This document shows, piece by piece, positions 37,390-47,245 of a DNA stretch of 64,000 nucleotides. How positions within the stretch are numbered: position 1 is the first letter of the stretch; every line of letters starts with the position of its first letter. The stretch is from Desulfovibrio sp. X2. GTDB taxonomy: Bacteria; Desulfobacterota; Desulfovibrionia; Desulfovibrionales; Desulfovibrionaceae. Under the pieces are notes generated by a model. The model searched no databases and had not been told where the DNA came from. It saw only the letters and a list, made by a program, of their open reading frames with translations. The stretch covers positions 1 to 64,000 of the forward strand of contig NZ_ATHV01000022.1 of the NCBI RefSeq assembly GCF_000422205.1, in the 5' to 3' direction. The position numbers and the translations under genes are program-made.

Positions 37390-38205
37390 ATGCACCCGTC
37401 CTGGGCGGCGGACGTCGCCGCCCTCGGTCCGTGGCGCACGCACCCTTGCGGACAGGCGGCCGAGGCTGCCTCCCCGTCCGGTCCGGTGCGCGTCCTGCCC
37501 GCCTGCTCCTCGACCATGGACGAGGCGTGGAGGCTCGCGCAGGCAGGGGATATGCCCCCCTTCTCGAGCCTCGTCGCCGCCAGCCAGGAGCAGGGCAGGG
37601 GGCAGCTTCGCCGCGGCTGGCATTCGCCGCCGGGCAACCTCTACGTCAGCCTTGCCCTGCCGCTCCTGCCGTCGGAAGCCGCCGACGTGGCCTCGCTGCT
37701 CGTGGGGCTCGCGGCCAGCTTGGCGCTCGAGCGGCTGGGAGCGGCCACGCAAGTGAAGTGGCCCAACGACTTGGTCACGCACGAGGGCAAGGTCGGCGGC
37801 ATTCTCGTCGAGGAGCGCGCGGGGCGGATGATCGCAGGCATCGGCATGAACCTCGTCCATCTGCCTCCTGCCTCGGCCCTGCGTCTCGGCCATGCCCTTC
37901 CCCCCGCTTTGATGCCGGGTATGCCTGAAGGCTTCGGCCCGCTCAGACTTTGGCTGGCAACACTTTCCGGGATGGTTCCCATTCTTTCCATGGCAACCGC
38001 CGAAGGATCGACGGGGAAGCTGCTTGAAACGCTGAACGAACGTCTTGCCTTCAAGGGGAAAAGGGTCGTGGTGGAAGATGGTGCAGAACGCGTGGAGGGA
38101 CGGCTGGCGGGCCTTGCGGGGGACGGCGGACTGGTGATCGAGCGATTCGGCCGGGAAGGGGGGCGAATGACCCTTTACTCGGGCAGCATTTGTCCTATAT
38201 GTTAA
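37390..38205 (+). CDS. birA: Biotin-[acetyl-CoA-carboxylase] ligase
   Basis: Attaches biotin to carboxylase lysines. The catalytic core is visible: SSTMDEAWRLA, then AASQEQGRGQLRRGWHSPPGNLY with the biotinyl-AMP loop (GRGQ-x-RR-x-W), VKWPNDLV and KVGGILVEE. There is no N-terminal helix-turn-helix, so it is a ligase without repressor function. ATG 37390 is the first ordinary start, but it lacks a clear Shine-Dalgarno, and the same frame stays open with protein-like sequence (RPLICILSPHEPGTLAG) back to 37300; an ATT codon at 37318 follows GGCAGGGA. The true start may therefore be upstream. The next gene encodes its likely substrate. Confidence 0.9.
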   Translation: MHPSWAADVAALGPWRTHPCGQAAEAASPSGPVRVLPACSSTMDEAWRLAQAGDMPPFSSLVAASQEQGRGQLRRGWHSPPGNLYVSLALPLLPSEAADVASLLVGLAASLALERLGAATQVKWPNDLVTHEGKVGGILVEERAGRMIAGIGMNLVHLPPASALRLGHALPPALMPGMPEGFGPLRLWLATLSGMVPILSMATAEGSTGKLLETLNERLAFKGKRVVVEDGAERVEGRLAGLAGDGGLVIERFGREGGRMTLYSGSICPIC

Positions 38206-38269
38206 GAGGTTCCTGGCGCGAGGTCGCCTGTGGAAAAAACCCGCCAATCCGCCCCCCTGAGGAAGCATA

Positions 38270-41200
38270 ATGGCCGAAAAGACGTTTGACCAGGTTGTCG
38301 AGGAGATCAAGGGCAAGTCCATTCTCGTTGCGAACCGGGGAATCCCGGCCCGCCGCATCGTTCGGACCATCCGCGAGATGGCCCAGGGCGTGGCGATCAT
38401 GACCGCCACCGATCTCGACAAGGCCTCTCCGACTACGGCTGCAGCCCGGGAGCTGCTATTGCTCGGCGAGGACCCCAGGGCCTATCTGGATATCGACCTG
38501 ATCATCCGCAAGGCCAACCAGCGGGGCATCATCGCTGTGCACCCCGGCTGGGGATTCGCCGCGGAAGACGAATCCTTCCCCAAGAAATGCTCCGAGAACG
38601 GCCTGCTCTTCATCGGGCCCACGGCCGAGGCCATGCGCCTGCTCGGCAACAAGGTCGAGGTGCGCAAGCTCGCCAAGCGCTGCGGCGTGCCCGTTGTCCC
38701 CGGCTCCGAAGGTTCGGTGACCGTCGAGGAGGCCCGCAGGCTGGCCCACGAGATCGGCTTCCCGATCATGCTCAAGGCCGAGGGCGGCGGCGGCGGCCGC
38801 GGCATCTACGAGGTGTACAACGACGAGCAGCTCGAGAGCTCGTTCCTCAAGGCCTCGGCCCTGGCCCAGGCCTCCTTCGGCAACCCGCGCCTGTTTGTGG
38901 AAAAGCTCCTGACCTCGGTGCGCCACATCGAGATCCAGGTCATCGCCGACAAGTACGGCAACGTCTTCTGCTTCGACGAGCGCGACTGCACCGTGCAGCG
39001 CAACCACCAGAAGCTGGTGGAGATCACGCCTTCGCCCTGGAAGGGGATGACGGCCGATCTGCGCGAACGGCTCAAGGAGTACTCGAAGAAGCTGGTCCTG
39101 GCGGTCGGCTACCATTCGCTGTGCACCGTCGAGTTCCTGGTGGACACCACGGGCACGCCCTACCTCATCGAGGTCAACACGCGGCTGCAGGTGGAGCACG
39201 GCATCACCGAGTGCCGCTACGGCGTGGACCTCGTGGAGGAGCAGATCGCCGTGGCCTTCGGCGCCAAGCTGCGCTTCAACGAGCGCAACACCAAGCCGCG
39301 CCAGTGGGCCATCCAGATGCGCATCAACTGCGAGGACCCGCGCAAGAACTTCGCCCCCAATTCCGGGCTCATCACGCGCTACGTCTCGCCGGGCGGGCAG
39401 GGCATCCGCCTCGACTCGTGCATCTGCATGGGCTACGAGTTCCCCTCGCAGTACGACTCCGCAGCCTCGCTGCTCATCGCCTACGGCCGGACCTGGAGCA
39501 AGGTCTGCGCCACCCTCGAGCGCGGCCTCCGAGAGTACATCATCGGCGGGGTCAAGACCACGATCCCGTTCCATTTGCAGATCGTGAAGCATCCGCGCTT
39601 CATCGCCGGCGACTTCGACACCAACTTCGTGCGCCAGCACCCCGAGCTCTACGACTACCGCGACGAGGAGTCCGAGGAACTCAGGCTCTCGCGCCTCGTG
39701 GCCGAGATTTCGGCCAAGGGGTACAACCCCCACGTGCAGCTCGGCGAATACCGGGGGCCGTCGGACAAGCGCGTGGGCCGCTTCGATCCGGTGCGTCCGC
39801 CGCTCGACCTGAACGCCACGGACATCCCGTATCCGCGCGGCGACCGCAAGGCCATTCTGGACAAGGTGCGCGACACCCGCGCCGAGGGCATCGTCCACTT
39901 CTCGGACACGACCACGCGCGACATCACCCAGTCCAACTCGGGCAACCGCTTCCGCCTGGGCGAGGACCGCATGATCGGTCCCTACCTCGACCTGTGCAAC
40001 TTCTTCTCGCTGGAGAACGGCGGCGGCGCCCACTTCCACGTGGCCATGCTGGCCAACATGACCTATCCCTTCACCGAGGCGCGGGAATGGAACGTCTTTG
40101 CCCCGCGCTCGCTCAAGCAGATTCTCATCCGCTCCACCAACGTGCTGGGCTACAAGCCGCAGCCGAAGAACCTGATGCGCCGCACGGGCGAGATGATCTG
40201 CGAGGAATTCGACGTCATCCGCTGCTTCGACTTCCTGAACCACATCGACAACATGCTGCCCTTCGCCGAGGTCGCCCTGTCGGCCGAGTCCAAGGGCACC
40301 ATCTGGCAGCCGGCCATCTCCATGTCCTGGGCCGAGGGCTTCACCGTCGAGCACTACATGGGCGTGGCCGAGGAGATCATCCGCGTGTCCGCCAAGGCGG
40401 CCGGGGTGAGCGCCAAGAAGGTCCAGAAGATGATCATCCTCGGGCTCAAGGACATGGGCGGCGTCTGTCCGCCGTTCTTCATGCGCGAGATGATCGGCGC
40501 CCTGCGCAAGAAGTATCCCGACCTGGTCCTGCACTACCACCGCCACTACACGGACGGCCTCTTCGTGCCCGCCGTGGGCGCGGCCCTGCAGGCCGGCGCG
40601 CACATCACCGACGTGGCGCTCGGCGCCTCGGTGCGCTGGTACGGCCAGGGCGAGGTGCTCTCCACCGCGGCCTACGTGGAGCAGGAGTTCGGCCTGAAGA
40701 ACATCCTGAACACGAACGTCATCCGCGACGGAAACTTCGTGCTCAAGCAGATCATGCCCTACTACGACCGCTACACGGCGCCCTACTTCAGGGGCATCGA
40801 CTATGACGTGGTCGAGCACGGCATGCCGGGGGGCGCGACGTCCTCCTCGCAGGAAGGCGCCCTGAAGCAGGGGTACATCAATCTCCTGCCCTACATGCTC
40901 AAGTTCCTGGCCGGGACGCGCAAGATCGTGCGCTACCACGACGTCACGCCCGGCTCGCAGATCACCTGGAACACGGCTTTCCTGGCCGTGACCGGGGCCT
41001 TCAAGCGCGGCGGGGAGCGCGCCGTGCGCTCGCTGCTCGAGGTCCTTGACGCCGTGACCGCGAAGGCCGAGAACGAGCTCACCCCGGCGGAACTGGAAGA
41101 CCGCCTCATGATCTACCAGGATTCCAACGACGCCTTCCGCCAGCTCCTGCTCGGCAAGTACGGCCGCCTGCCCCTCGGTTGGCCGCCGGACTGGGTCTAC

Positions 41201-41998
41201 GAGAGCGCCTTCGGCAAGGAGTACGGCGATGCCATCGCCGCGCGCACGACCATCTCGCCCCTGGACGCCCTGCCGGATCTGGACATGGCGGCCGAGGAGG
41301 AGACCCTCGCGCAGCGCCTGGAGCGCCGCCCCACGGACGAGGAGGTGGTCATGTACCTGAACCACCCCGGCGACGCACTGAAGACCATCACCTTCCGCAG
41401 CCAGTTCAGCGACCCGAACAACGTCCCCCTGGACGTCTGGTTCGAGGGGCTGGAGGCCGGCCGCGAGATGACCTTCACCGATGGCTCGGGCAAGCCCCAC
41501 GTCATGACCATCATCGACATGTCCCCGGTTGACACGCGCGGCGTGCGCGTGGTGCGCTACACGCTCGATTCCGAGATCATGTCCTTCGACGTGAAGGTTG
41601 CCGAGGCCAAGGCGGACCACAAGGGAAGCCTGGAGATGGCCGACCCGAACAATCCCTATCATGTCGCCGCGCCTTCCAACGGCGACATGTGGGTCATGCA
41701 CGTTCAGCCCGGCGACTTCGTGAAGAAGGGCGAGGAGCTGTGCAACATCTCCATCATGAAGCAGGAGAAGGCCGTCCTCGCGCCGATGGACGGAATGATC
41801 AGACGGGTTCTCAAGGACGCCAACTACCAGGAGGACCGGCGCATGGTCCCGGTCAAGGAAGGCGAGCTTCTCGTGGAGCTCGGCCCGGTTTCGGAGTGCT
41901 GCCCGCAGTGCGGCCGCCCGCTTCCGGACGCCGATTTCGCCTTCTGTCCGCGCTGCGGAACGAATCTACAGGAAGATGAGCCGTCGCTCGTGGATTGA
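38270..41998 (+). CDS. pyc: Pyruvate carboxylase with C-terminal zinc ribbon
   Basis: Biotin enzyme making oxaloacetate from pyruvate, 1242 residues. Order: biotin carboxylase (ILVANRGIPARRI at residue 18, ATP-grasp with AEGGGGGRGI near 168, EVNTRLQVEHG near 303), carboxyltransferase TIM barrel (HFSDTTTRDITQSN near 545), allosteric linker, biotinyl domain with Lys1164 in SIMKQEKAV. The usual AMKM around the biotin Lys is changed to IMKQ. After the biotinyl domain is an extra CPQC-x11-CPRC zinc-ribbon (Cys 1211, 1214, 1226, 1229), not part of ordinary pyruvate carboxylases. It lies 64 bases after birA and 149 before the PEP-synthase-like gene. Confidence 0.93.
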   Translation: MAEKTFDQVVEEIKGKSILVANRGIPARRIVRTIREMAQGVAIMTATDLDKASPTTAAARELLLLGEDPRAYLDIDLIIRKANQRGIIAVHPGWGFAAEDESFPKKCSENGLLFIGPTAEAMRLLGNKVEVRKLAKRCGVPVVPGSEGSVTVEEARRLAHEIGFPIMLKAEGGGGGRGIYEVYNDEQLESSFLKASALAQASFGNPRLFVEKLLTSVRHIEIQVIADKYGNVFCFDERDCTVQRNHQKLVEITPSPWKGMTADLRERLKEYSKKLVLAVGYHSLCTVEFLVDTTGTPYLIEVNTRLQVEHGITECRYGVDLVEEQIAVAFGAKLRFNERNTKPRQWAIQMRINCEDPRKNFAPNSGLITRYVSPGGQGIRLDSCICMGYEFPSQYDSAASLLIAYGRTWSKVCATLERGLREYIIGGVKTTIPFHLQIVKHPRFIAGDFDTNFVRQHPELYDYRDEESEELRLSRLVAEISAKGYNPHVQLGEYRGPSDKRVGRFDPVRPPLDLNATDIPYPRGDRKAILDKVRDTRAEGIVHFSDTTTRDITQSNSGNRFRLGEDRMIGPYLDLCNFFSLENGGGAHFHVAMLANMTYPFTEAREWNVFAPRSLKQILIRSTNVLGYKPQPKNLMRRTGEMICEEFDVIRCFDFLNHIDNMLPFAEVALSAESKGTIWQPAISMSWAEGFTVEHYMGVAEEIIRVSAKAAGVSAKKVQKMIILGLKDMGGVCPPFFMREMIGALRKKYPDLVLHYHRHYTDGLFVPAVGAALQAGAHITDVALGASVRWYGQGEVLSTAAYVEQEFGLKNILNTNVIRDGNFVLKQIMPYYDRYTAPYFRGIDYDVVEHGMPGGATSSSQEGALKQGYINLLPYMLKFLAGTRKIVRYHDVTPGSQITWNTAFLAVTGAFKRGGERAVRSLLEVLDAVTAKAENELTPAELEDRLMIYQDSNDAFRQLLLGKYGRLPLGWPPDWVYESAFGKEYGDAIAARTTISPLDALPDLDMAAEEETLAQRLERRPTDEEVVMYLNHPGDALKTITFRSQFSDPNNVPLDVWFEGLEAGREMTFTDGSGKPHVMTIIDMSPVDTRGVRVVRYTLDSEIMSFDVKVAEAKADHKGSLEMADPNNPYHVAAPSNGDMWVMHVQPGDFVKKGEELCNISIMKQEKAVLAPMDGMIRRVLKDANYQEDRRMVPVKEGELLVELGPVSECCPQCGRPLPDADFAFCPRCGTNLQEDEPSLVD

Positions 41999-42147
41999 CG
42001 GAGCGCCACGCCTCAGAGTAGGTTATAATTTGTTCGGTTTGCCGGTCCTTCCGGATGCGTATTTCGTTTCCGTGGGGAGTGTGGGGTTCTTGCGCCCCAT
42101 GCCCCCGCGGATGAAGGAATATTTTTGCCCCCCAAGGAGAACGGAGA

Positions 42148-45100
42148 ATGGCTAAAGCCAGCAAGTCGTCCGAGACTTCCAAGCCCAGCAAAGCCGCCAA
42201 ATCCACTGAAGCCCTGATGCAGAAGCTGGTGCTCACCGGCGCGGACATCGTGGCCATAGGAGAGGAGGCAGAGCTCCTCGTCGGCGGCAAGAACTACAAC
42301 ACCGCCCTCATCAGCCAGGTGAAGGGCATCCGCGCGCCGCAGTTCAGGGCCATCTCCGCGCTAGCCTTCCACAAGGTCCTGGATGAGACCAAGGTCAACG
42401 CGGCCCATATCCGCTCCCTGGTGGACCACGAGTACAACAGCACCGACTGGAGCGACGCCGAGATCAACAAGGATCCCGAGTACCTCAAGCACTTCGTGCG
42501 CGAGATCGCGCGCAAGGCCAGGGAGGACGACTCGGACCGCAAGGGCTCGACGGTCAAGCTGCGCACCTTCGTCAACAACGTGGTCGAGGGCTTCGCCACC
42601 TCCCCCGAGGGCATCGACCAGCTGCGCAAGCGCTCCGTGCTCGTGCAGGTCGGCATCCTCTCCGTGGACGTGCCCGAGGAGGTCGCCCAGGCCGTGCGCG
42701 AGGCCTACGGCGCCATCTGCAAGGACGCGGCCCTCGAGGACGTGCCCGTGGCCGTGCGCTCCTCGGCCGCCGGCGAGGACTCGCGCAAGAAGGCCTTCGC
42801 CGGCCTGCAGGACACCTACCTGAACATCGTGGGCGAGAAGATGTGCGTCGAGGCCTACCACTGGGACTGCGCCTCGGCCTACAACCTCCGCTCCATGACG
42901 TACCGCCGCGAAGCCATCCTCGACGCCGTGACCAAGGCGGAGGAGAGCGGCGACGACTCCATCGCCGAGAACGCCAAGAAGGAATGGGCCATCGAGAACA
43001 CCTCGCTCTCGGTGTGCCTCATGCGCATGATCAACCCGGTCATCTCGGGCACCGCGTTCGCGGCCGACACGGCCACGGGCTGCCGCGGCACCAAGCGCAA
43101 GGAGCTCGTCTCCATCGACGCCTCCTACGGCCTCGGCGAGGCCGTCGTGGGCGGCATGGTCACCCCGGACAAGTTCTACGTCTGGCAGCGCGACGACGGC
43201 GCCGAAGTCGTCATCCGCTCCATGGGCTTCAAGGACAAGAAGATCGTCTACAGCCCCAAGGGCGGCACCGATCTGGTCTCCGTGGACGAAGACGAGGCCT
43301 ACCGCTGGTCGCTCTCCCTGGCCCAGGCCGAGGAGGTCGCCAAGGGCGTGCGCGCCATTTCCAAGGCCTACGGCGGCATGATCATGGACACCGAGTTCTG
43401 CCTCGACGCCTCCTCACGCCTGTGGTTCGTGCAGGCGAGGCCCGAGACGCGCTGGAACGAGGAGTTCGAGCTGCATCCGCACACCATCTTCATGCGTCGA
43501 CTCGAAGTCGACCCCAAGGCGCTCAAGCGCGCCGAGGTGGTGCTTGAGGGCAACGGCGCCTCGCGCGGCGCGGGCACGGGCACGGTCAAGTTCCTGCGCA
43601 GCGCGCTTGAGCTCAACAAGATCAACAAGGGCGACATCCTGGCCGCCGAGCGCACCGACCCGGACATGGTTCCCGGCATGCGCATCGCCGCGGCCATCAT
43701 GGCCGACGTCGGCGGCGACACCTCGCACGCGGCCATCACCTCGCGCGAGCTCGGCATCCCCGCGGTCATCGGCATCCAGCGCCACGAGATGCTGCGTTCC
43801 CTGGACGGCCAGGAGGTCACGGTCGACGGCTCGCGCGGCAAGATCTTCCGCGGCCGCCTGCCGCTGGTCGAGGTCGGCGGCGAACTCGACGTCTCGAAAC
43901 TGCCCGCCACCAAGACCAAGGTCGGCCTCATCCTGGCCGACGTGGGACAGGCCCTCTTCCTCTCCCGCCTGCGCGACGTGCCGGACTTCGAGATCGGCCT
44001 TCTGCGCGCCGAGTTCATGCTCGGCAACATCGGCATCCATCCCATGGCGCTCGAGGCCTTCGACAACGGCACCCTCGAGCACGTGGTCAGGCGCAAGGTC
44101 AAGGAGCTCGACGCCAAGCTCAGCAAGGTGCTCCAGGAGCAACTGCAGGCCGGCGTCATCTCCTTCACCCTCAAGCTGCGCAACTACGTCGGCCTGGTCA
44201 CCGGCCTGACCGACGAGATGGACACCCTGGCCGAGGCCGAGGGCGCCCGCGGCACGGACGAGATCCTGGCCATCCACCGGAAGCTGCGCGAGCTCGACCA
44301 CAAGCTGGACGAGCACGTGGCCATGGCCACCAACCACCTGAACCTGCTGAAGACCTCCGTGGATCTCGAGACCCACGTGGCCGTGATCATGGGCTGGGAC
44401 GAGCTCCTTGCCCCGGAGACTCAGGATCAGGAGGCCAGCGGCCGCCGCCTCGAGCTGCGCGAGCGCGTGCGCGAGATCGTGGACCGGATCAAGGACCTGC
44501 CCCCGATCCGCGAAGCCATCGAGCGCATCGCCGACCTCAGGCGCGACGTGGCCGTGAAGATCGGCCTGCACGGCGCCATCGAGGAAGTCCGCACCCTGGA
44601 GGAGCGCATCAGGAAGCTGCTGCTCTCCAAGGGCTTCCGCACCGGCCGCGAATACTACATCCAGATCCTCTCCCAGAACCTGGCCCTGTTCGCCATGGCC
44701 TTCTACGGGAAGAGCATCATCTACCGCACCACGGACTTCAAATCGAACGAATACCGCAACCTGGTGGGCGGCGCGCTCTTCGAGTTCGTCGAGGACAACC
44801 CGATGCTCGGCTACCGCGGCGTGTCGCGCAACATCCACGACTGGGAGCTCGAGGCCTTCAAGCTGGCCCGGGGCATCTTCGGCGGCAAGAACCTCCAGCT
44901 CATGCTGCCCTTCGTGCGCACCATCGAGGAAGCCCGCAGCATGAAGCGCTACCTCGAGCTCGTGCACAAGCTGAAGAGCGGCGAGGACGGCCTGAAGCTC
45001 ATCCAGATGTCCGAGATTCCCTCCAACGCCATCCTGGCCAAGGAGTTCCTCTCCGAGTTCGACGGCTTCTCCATCGGCTCCAACGACATGACCCAGATGG

Positions 45101-45723
45101 TCCTGGCCACGGACCGCGACAACTCGCACCTCAAGCACATCTACGACGAGGAGGATCCGGCGGTCGTCTGGGCCATCCTCGTGACCATCTTCACCGGTCA
45201 GAAGCTCGGCAAGAAGGTCGGCTTCTGCGGCCAGGGCGTGTCCAACTCCGAGATCCTGCGCGGCTTGGTCTGCGTGGCGGGCATCGTCTCGGCCTCGGTG
45301 GTGCCTGACACCTACCAGCAGACCAAGTTCGACATGGCCGCCGTGGAGGCTGAGAACATCCCCGTCTCCGGTTTCGGCGCCTGGCTCAAGGCTCGCCACA
45401 TGGAGCGCCTGAAAAAGATCCTGACCGACAACAACTACGGCCACGTGCTCAAGAAGTACTCCACGCCGGACGACCTGCGCGAGTGGTACGACGGCGAGCT
45501 GACGAGGCTTGCCGAGCAGCTGCGCGAGAACATGGACTCGAGCAAGGAGACCTTCTACCGCCAGGAGATGGAGTCCTTCCGCGGCACCTTCCACAAGCCG
45601 GTCATCTACGCCGCCTGGAACTGGGAGCAGACCGTGCTCGACGCGCTGCACCAGGCAGGCTTCAAGGACTACGAGGAGCAGGCCAAGGCGCTTGCGGCCC
45701 AGCGGGCGCGCAGCGACTGGTAG
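42148..45723 (+). CDS. PEP synthase-like protein (PEP/pyruvate-binding domain)
   Basis: 1191-residue relative of phosphoenolpyruvate synthase. The N-terminal ATP-grasp-type domain includes VAVRSSAAGEDSRKKAFAGLQDTYLN and RGTKRKEL-like core segments; the phosphohistidine is His527 in GGDTSHAAITSRELGIP; the C-terminal PEP-binding barrel has FSIGSNDMTQMVLATDRDN and the FCGQGVSN catalytic Cys region. It is much longer than PpsA (about 790), mainly through a charged helical stretch at about residues 640-860. With pyruvate carboxylase upstream it forms a pyruvate-to-C4/PEP module. Some Lys/Ser-rich residues (1-28) precede the domain. Activity on pyruvate is inferred. Confidence 0.88.
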   Translation: MAKASKSSETSKPSKAAKSTEALMQKLVLTGADIVAIGEEAELLVGGKNYNTALISQVKGIRAPQFRAISALAFHKVLDETKVNAAHIRSLVDHEYNSTDWSDAEINKDPEYLKHFVREIARKAREDDSDRKGSTVKLRTFVNNVVEGFATSPEGIDQLRKRSVLVQVGILSVDVPEEVAQAVREAYGAICKDAALEDVPVAVRSSAAGEDSRKKAFAGLQDTYLNIVGEKMCVEAYHWDCASAYNLRSMTYRREAILDAVTKAEESGDDSIAENAKKEWAIENTSLSVCLMRMINPVISGTAFAADTATGCRGTKRKELVSIDASYGLGEAVVGGMVTPDKFYVWQRDDGAEVVIRSMGFKDKKIVYSPKGGTDLVSVDEDEAYRWSLSLAQAEEVAKGVRAISKAYGGMIMDTEFCLDASSRLWFVQARPETRWNEEFELHPHTIFMRRLEVDPKALKRAEVVLEGNGASRGAGTGTVKFLRSALELNKINKGDILAAERTDPDMVPGMRIAAAIMADVGGDTSHAAITSRELGIPAVIGIQRHEMLRSLDGQEVTVDGSRGKIFRGRLPLVEVGGELDVSKLPATKTKVGLILADVGQALFLSRLRDVPDFEIGLLRAEFMLGNIGIHPMALEAFDNGTLEHVVRRKVKELDAKLSKVLQEQLQAGVISFTLKLRNYVGLVTGLTDEMDTLAEAEGARGTDEILAIHRKLRELDHKLDEHVAMATNHLNLLKTSVDLETHVAVIMGWDELLAPETQDQEASGRRLELRERVREIVDRIKDLPPIREAIERIADLRRDVAVKIGLHGAIEEVRTLEERIRKLLLSKGFRTGREYYIQILSQNLALFAMAFYGKSIIYRTTDFKSNEYRNLVGGALFEFVEDNPMLGYRGVSRNIHDWELEAFKLARGIFGGKNLQLMLPFVRTIEEARSMKRYLELVHKLKSGEDGLKLIQMSEIPSNAILAKEFLSEFDGFSIGSNDMTQMVLATDRDNSHLKHIYDEEDPAVVWAILVTIFTGQKLGKKVGFCGQGVSNSEILRGLVCVAGIVSASVVPDTYQQTKFDMAAVEAENIPVSGFGAWLKARHMERLKKILTDNNYGHVLKKYSTPDDLREWYDGELTRLAEQLRENMDSSKETFYRQEMESFRGTFHKPVIYAAWNWEQTVLDALHQAGFKDYEEQAKALAAQRARSDW

Positions 45724-45750
45724 CGGCTTCCGGACACGATCATGCACGAC

Positions 45751-45787
45751 AGCGGGGCGGCCCACCTGGGCCGCCCCGCTTTTTTTG
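45751..45787 (+). terminator. Terminator after the PEP-synthase-like gene
   Basis: A GC-rich inverted repeat (arms 45751-45764 and 45767-45780) is followed by seven T. The tight centre means the real loop takes a few pairs of the stem. It closes the birA-pyc-pps unit. Confidence 0.9.
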
Positions 45788-45875
45788 CGTCCGGCTTCAG
45801 CAAGGAGAGGAACGGGGAGGCTGTGACCGGGCAGGCGGGCCAGCAGGAAGGGGGGCGGATGCGGAAGAGCGCACG

Positions 45876-45905
45876 AAAAAGGGCCGCCCGTTTCCGGACG
45901 GCCCT
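45876..45905 (-). terminator. Terminator of the M23 peptidase gene
   Basis: On the minus strand GGGCCGTCCG-GAAA-CGGGCGGCCC forms a 10-bp stem (one G-U pair) closed by a GAAA tetraloop and followed by five T. Confidence 0.85.
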
Positions 45906-45937
45906 TCGGCTTCGCCGTTCAGTCTCGACCCGACGGG

Positions 45938-47245
45938 CTACTTGCCGCCGAGCTTGCTGAAGAAGTTGTCCTTCACCCAGTGCGGGTCCCACCACTCCGT
46001 GGGGTTCACCGACTGTCCGGAGACGAACATCTCGTAGTGCAGATGGTCGCCGCCGGCCATGCCCGTGGCGCCGGAATGGCCAATGACCTGGCCGCGGGTC
46101 ACCATGTCGCCCACGTGTACGTTGATCTGGCTCAGGTGGCCGTAGAGCGACATGAGGCCCAGGCCGTGGTCGATGACCACCGCGTTGCCGTAGATGTCGA
46201 AGAACTGGGCCATGACGATCTTGCCGGGATTCGTGGCCTGCACCGGGGTGTTGGCCACGTTGGCGATGTCCATGCCCGTGTGCACCTGCTCGTCGATCTT
46301 CTGGCCATGGTAGATGTAGGTGCGGTGGTCGGCGAACTGGGACATGGTCTGCCCTTCGGGCCGCAGGAAGGCCTCCTTCCACATGACCTCGGGCATGCTC
46401 GTGGCCCCGAGCTCGAGCAGATGGGCCATGTCCTTCTTGCGCAGATCGCGGTTGACCTTGAGGAATATCTCCAGATTGCTCTTCAGATCCGGAAAGTCGC
46501 TCTCGAACTGCTGCATCTTGTCGTCGAGAAAACGGTCGGAGATGTTGATGTTGTCGTTTCTGAACTGCTTGTCGTTCGCGTGGAAGGGCAGGGGGCGATC
46601 ACGTTCGTTTCCAGCCATGTCCACGGCGACGAGCACGGGAGAGAAGTCGTTCACCGACATGAACCACGGGAAGGCGAAGAGGCAGGCGTAGCGCCCGTCG
46701 GCGAGCCGGTATCCCGGGAAGAGAAAGTCGCCGACCTTGACGCCGGTGCGGCTCAGGTTCTCGTCGGCCGTGTACACGGCGAGCCCGGAGCCGCCGCGCG
46801 TGAGGTTGTGGAACTGGCTCTGCAGGTCGATCACGGGCTTGCGGGTATCCAGCGTGAGCTGCTGGTCGACCGTCTGCTTGGCGCCGGCGCCGAAGTGGAA
46901 GGCCGAGGCGTCCGCGGCCTCGATGTGCAGGGTGAAGGGGCCTTCCTTGAAGGATGTATCCCCGAGATGCACCTTGACCTCGGCCTTCTTGGCTCCGTCG
47001 AGCTTCTTGTCCAGGAGCACGACGTGCGCCTGGTCCTGGTCAGCGGTGACGACCACGGAGCGCAGCCCCGAGCCTTCGTCCGCAAGGTCGATCACGATAT
47101 CGTGGTCGCGGTTGACCGCGGTGCCTTCGAGCCGGACTGAAACCAGAGGCGGCGTGGTGTCGCTGAAATAGCTCACGCCGACGAAGACGGCCGCGGCGAG
47201 CACGGCCAAGCCGAATATGACGCTGATGAAACGGGAAATCTGCAT
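45938..47245 (-). CDS. M23 family metallopeptidase, membrane-anchored
   Basis: Predicted peptidoglycan endopeptidase or LytM-type activator, 435 residues. One N-terminal membrane helix (about residues 5-26) places the rest in the periplasm. Residues 30-290 hold beta-rich modules. The C-terminal M23 domain has the zinc residues in HTGMDIA (His-x3-Asp) and HLHYEMF (His-x-His), with IDHGLGLMSLYGHL between them. All catalytic residues are present, so it should be active. ATG 47245 is chosen for its position before the membrane helix; no strong Shine-Dalgarno is seen. Confidence 0.9.
   Translation of the reverse strand: MQISRFISVIFGLAVLAAAVFVGVSYFSDTTPPLVSVRLEGTAVNRDHDIVIDLADEGSGLRSVVVTADQDQAHVVLLDKKLDGAKKAEVKVHLGDTSFKEGPFTLHIEAADASAFHFGAGAKQTVDQQLTLDTRKPVIDLQSQFHNLTRGGSGLAVYTADENLSRTGVKVGDFLFPGYRLADGRYACLFAFPWFMSVNDFSPVLVAVDMAGNERDRPLPFHANDKQFRNDNINISDRFLDDKMQQFESDFPDLKSNLEIFLKVNRDLRKKDMAHLLELGATSMPEVMWKEAFLRPEGQTMSQFADHRTYIYHGQKIDEQVHTGMDIANVANTPVQATNPGKIVMAQFFDIYGNAVVIDHGLGLMSLYGHLSQINVHVGDMVTRGQVIGHSGATGMAGGDHLHYEMFVSGQSVNPTEWWDPHWVKDNFFSKLGGK

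Noticed and set aside
38456-41701. 1081-codon open frame on the minus strand opposite pyruvate carboxylase
   Set aside because: High-GC antisense shadow; His/Val/Leu/Gly-biased translation with no domain, while the plus strand encodes a clear enzyme.
43414-45765. 783-codon open frame opposite the PEP-synthase-like gene
   Set aside because: Antisense shadow with the same low-complexity His/Leu/Val bias and no recognisable motif.
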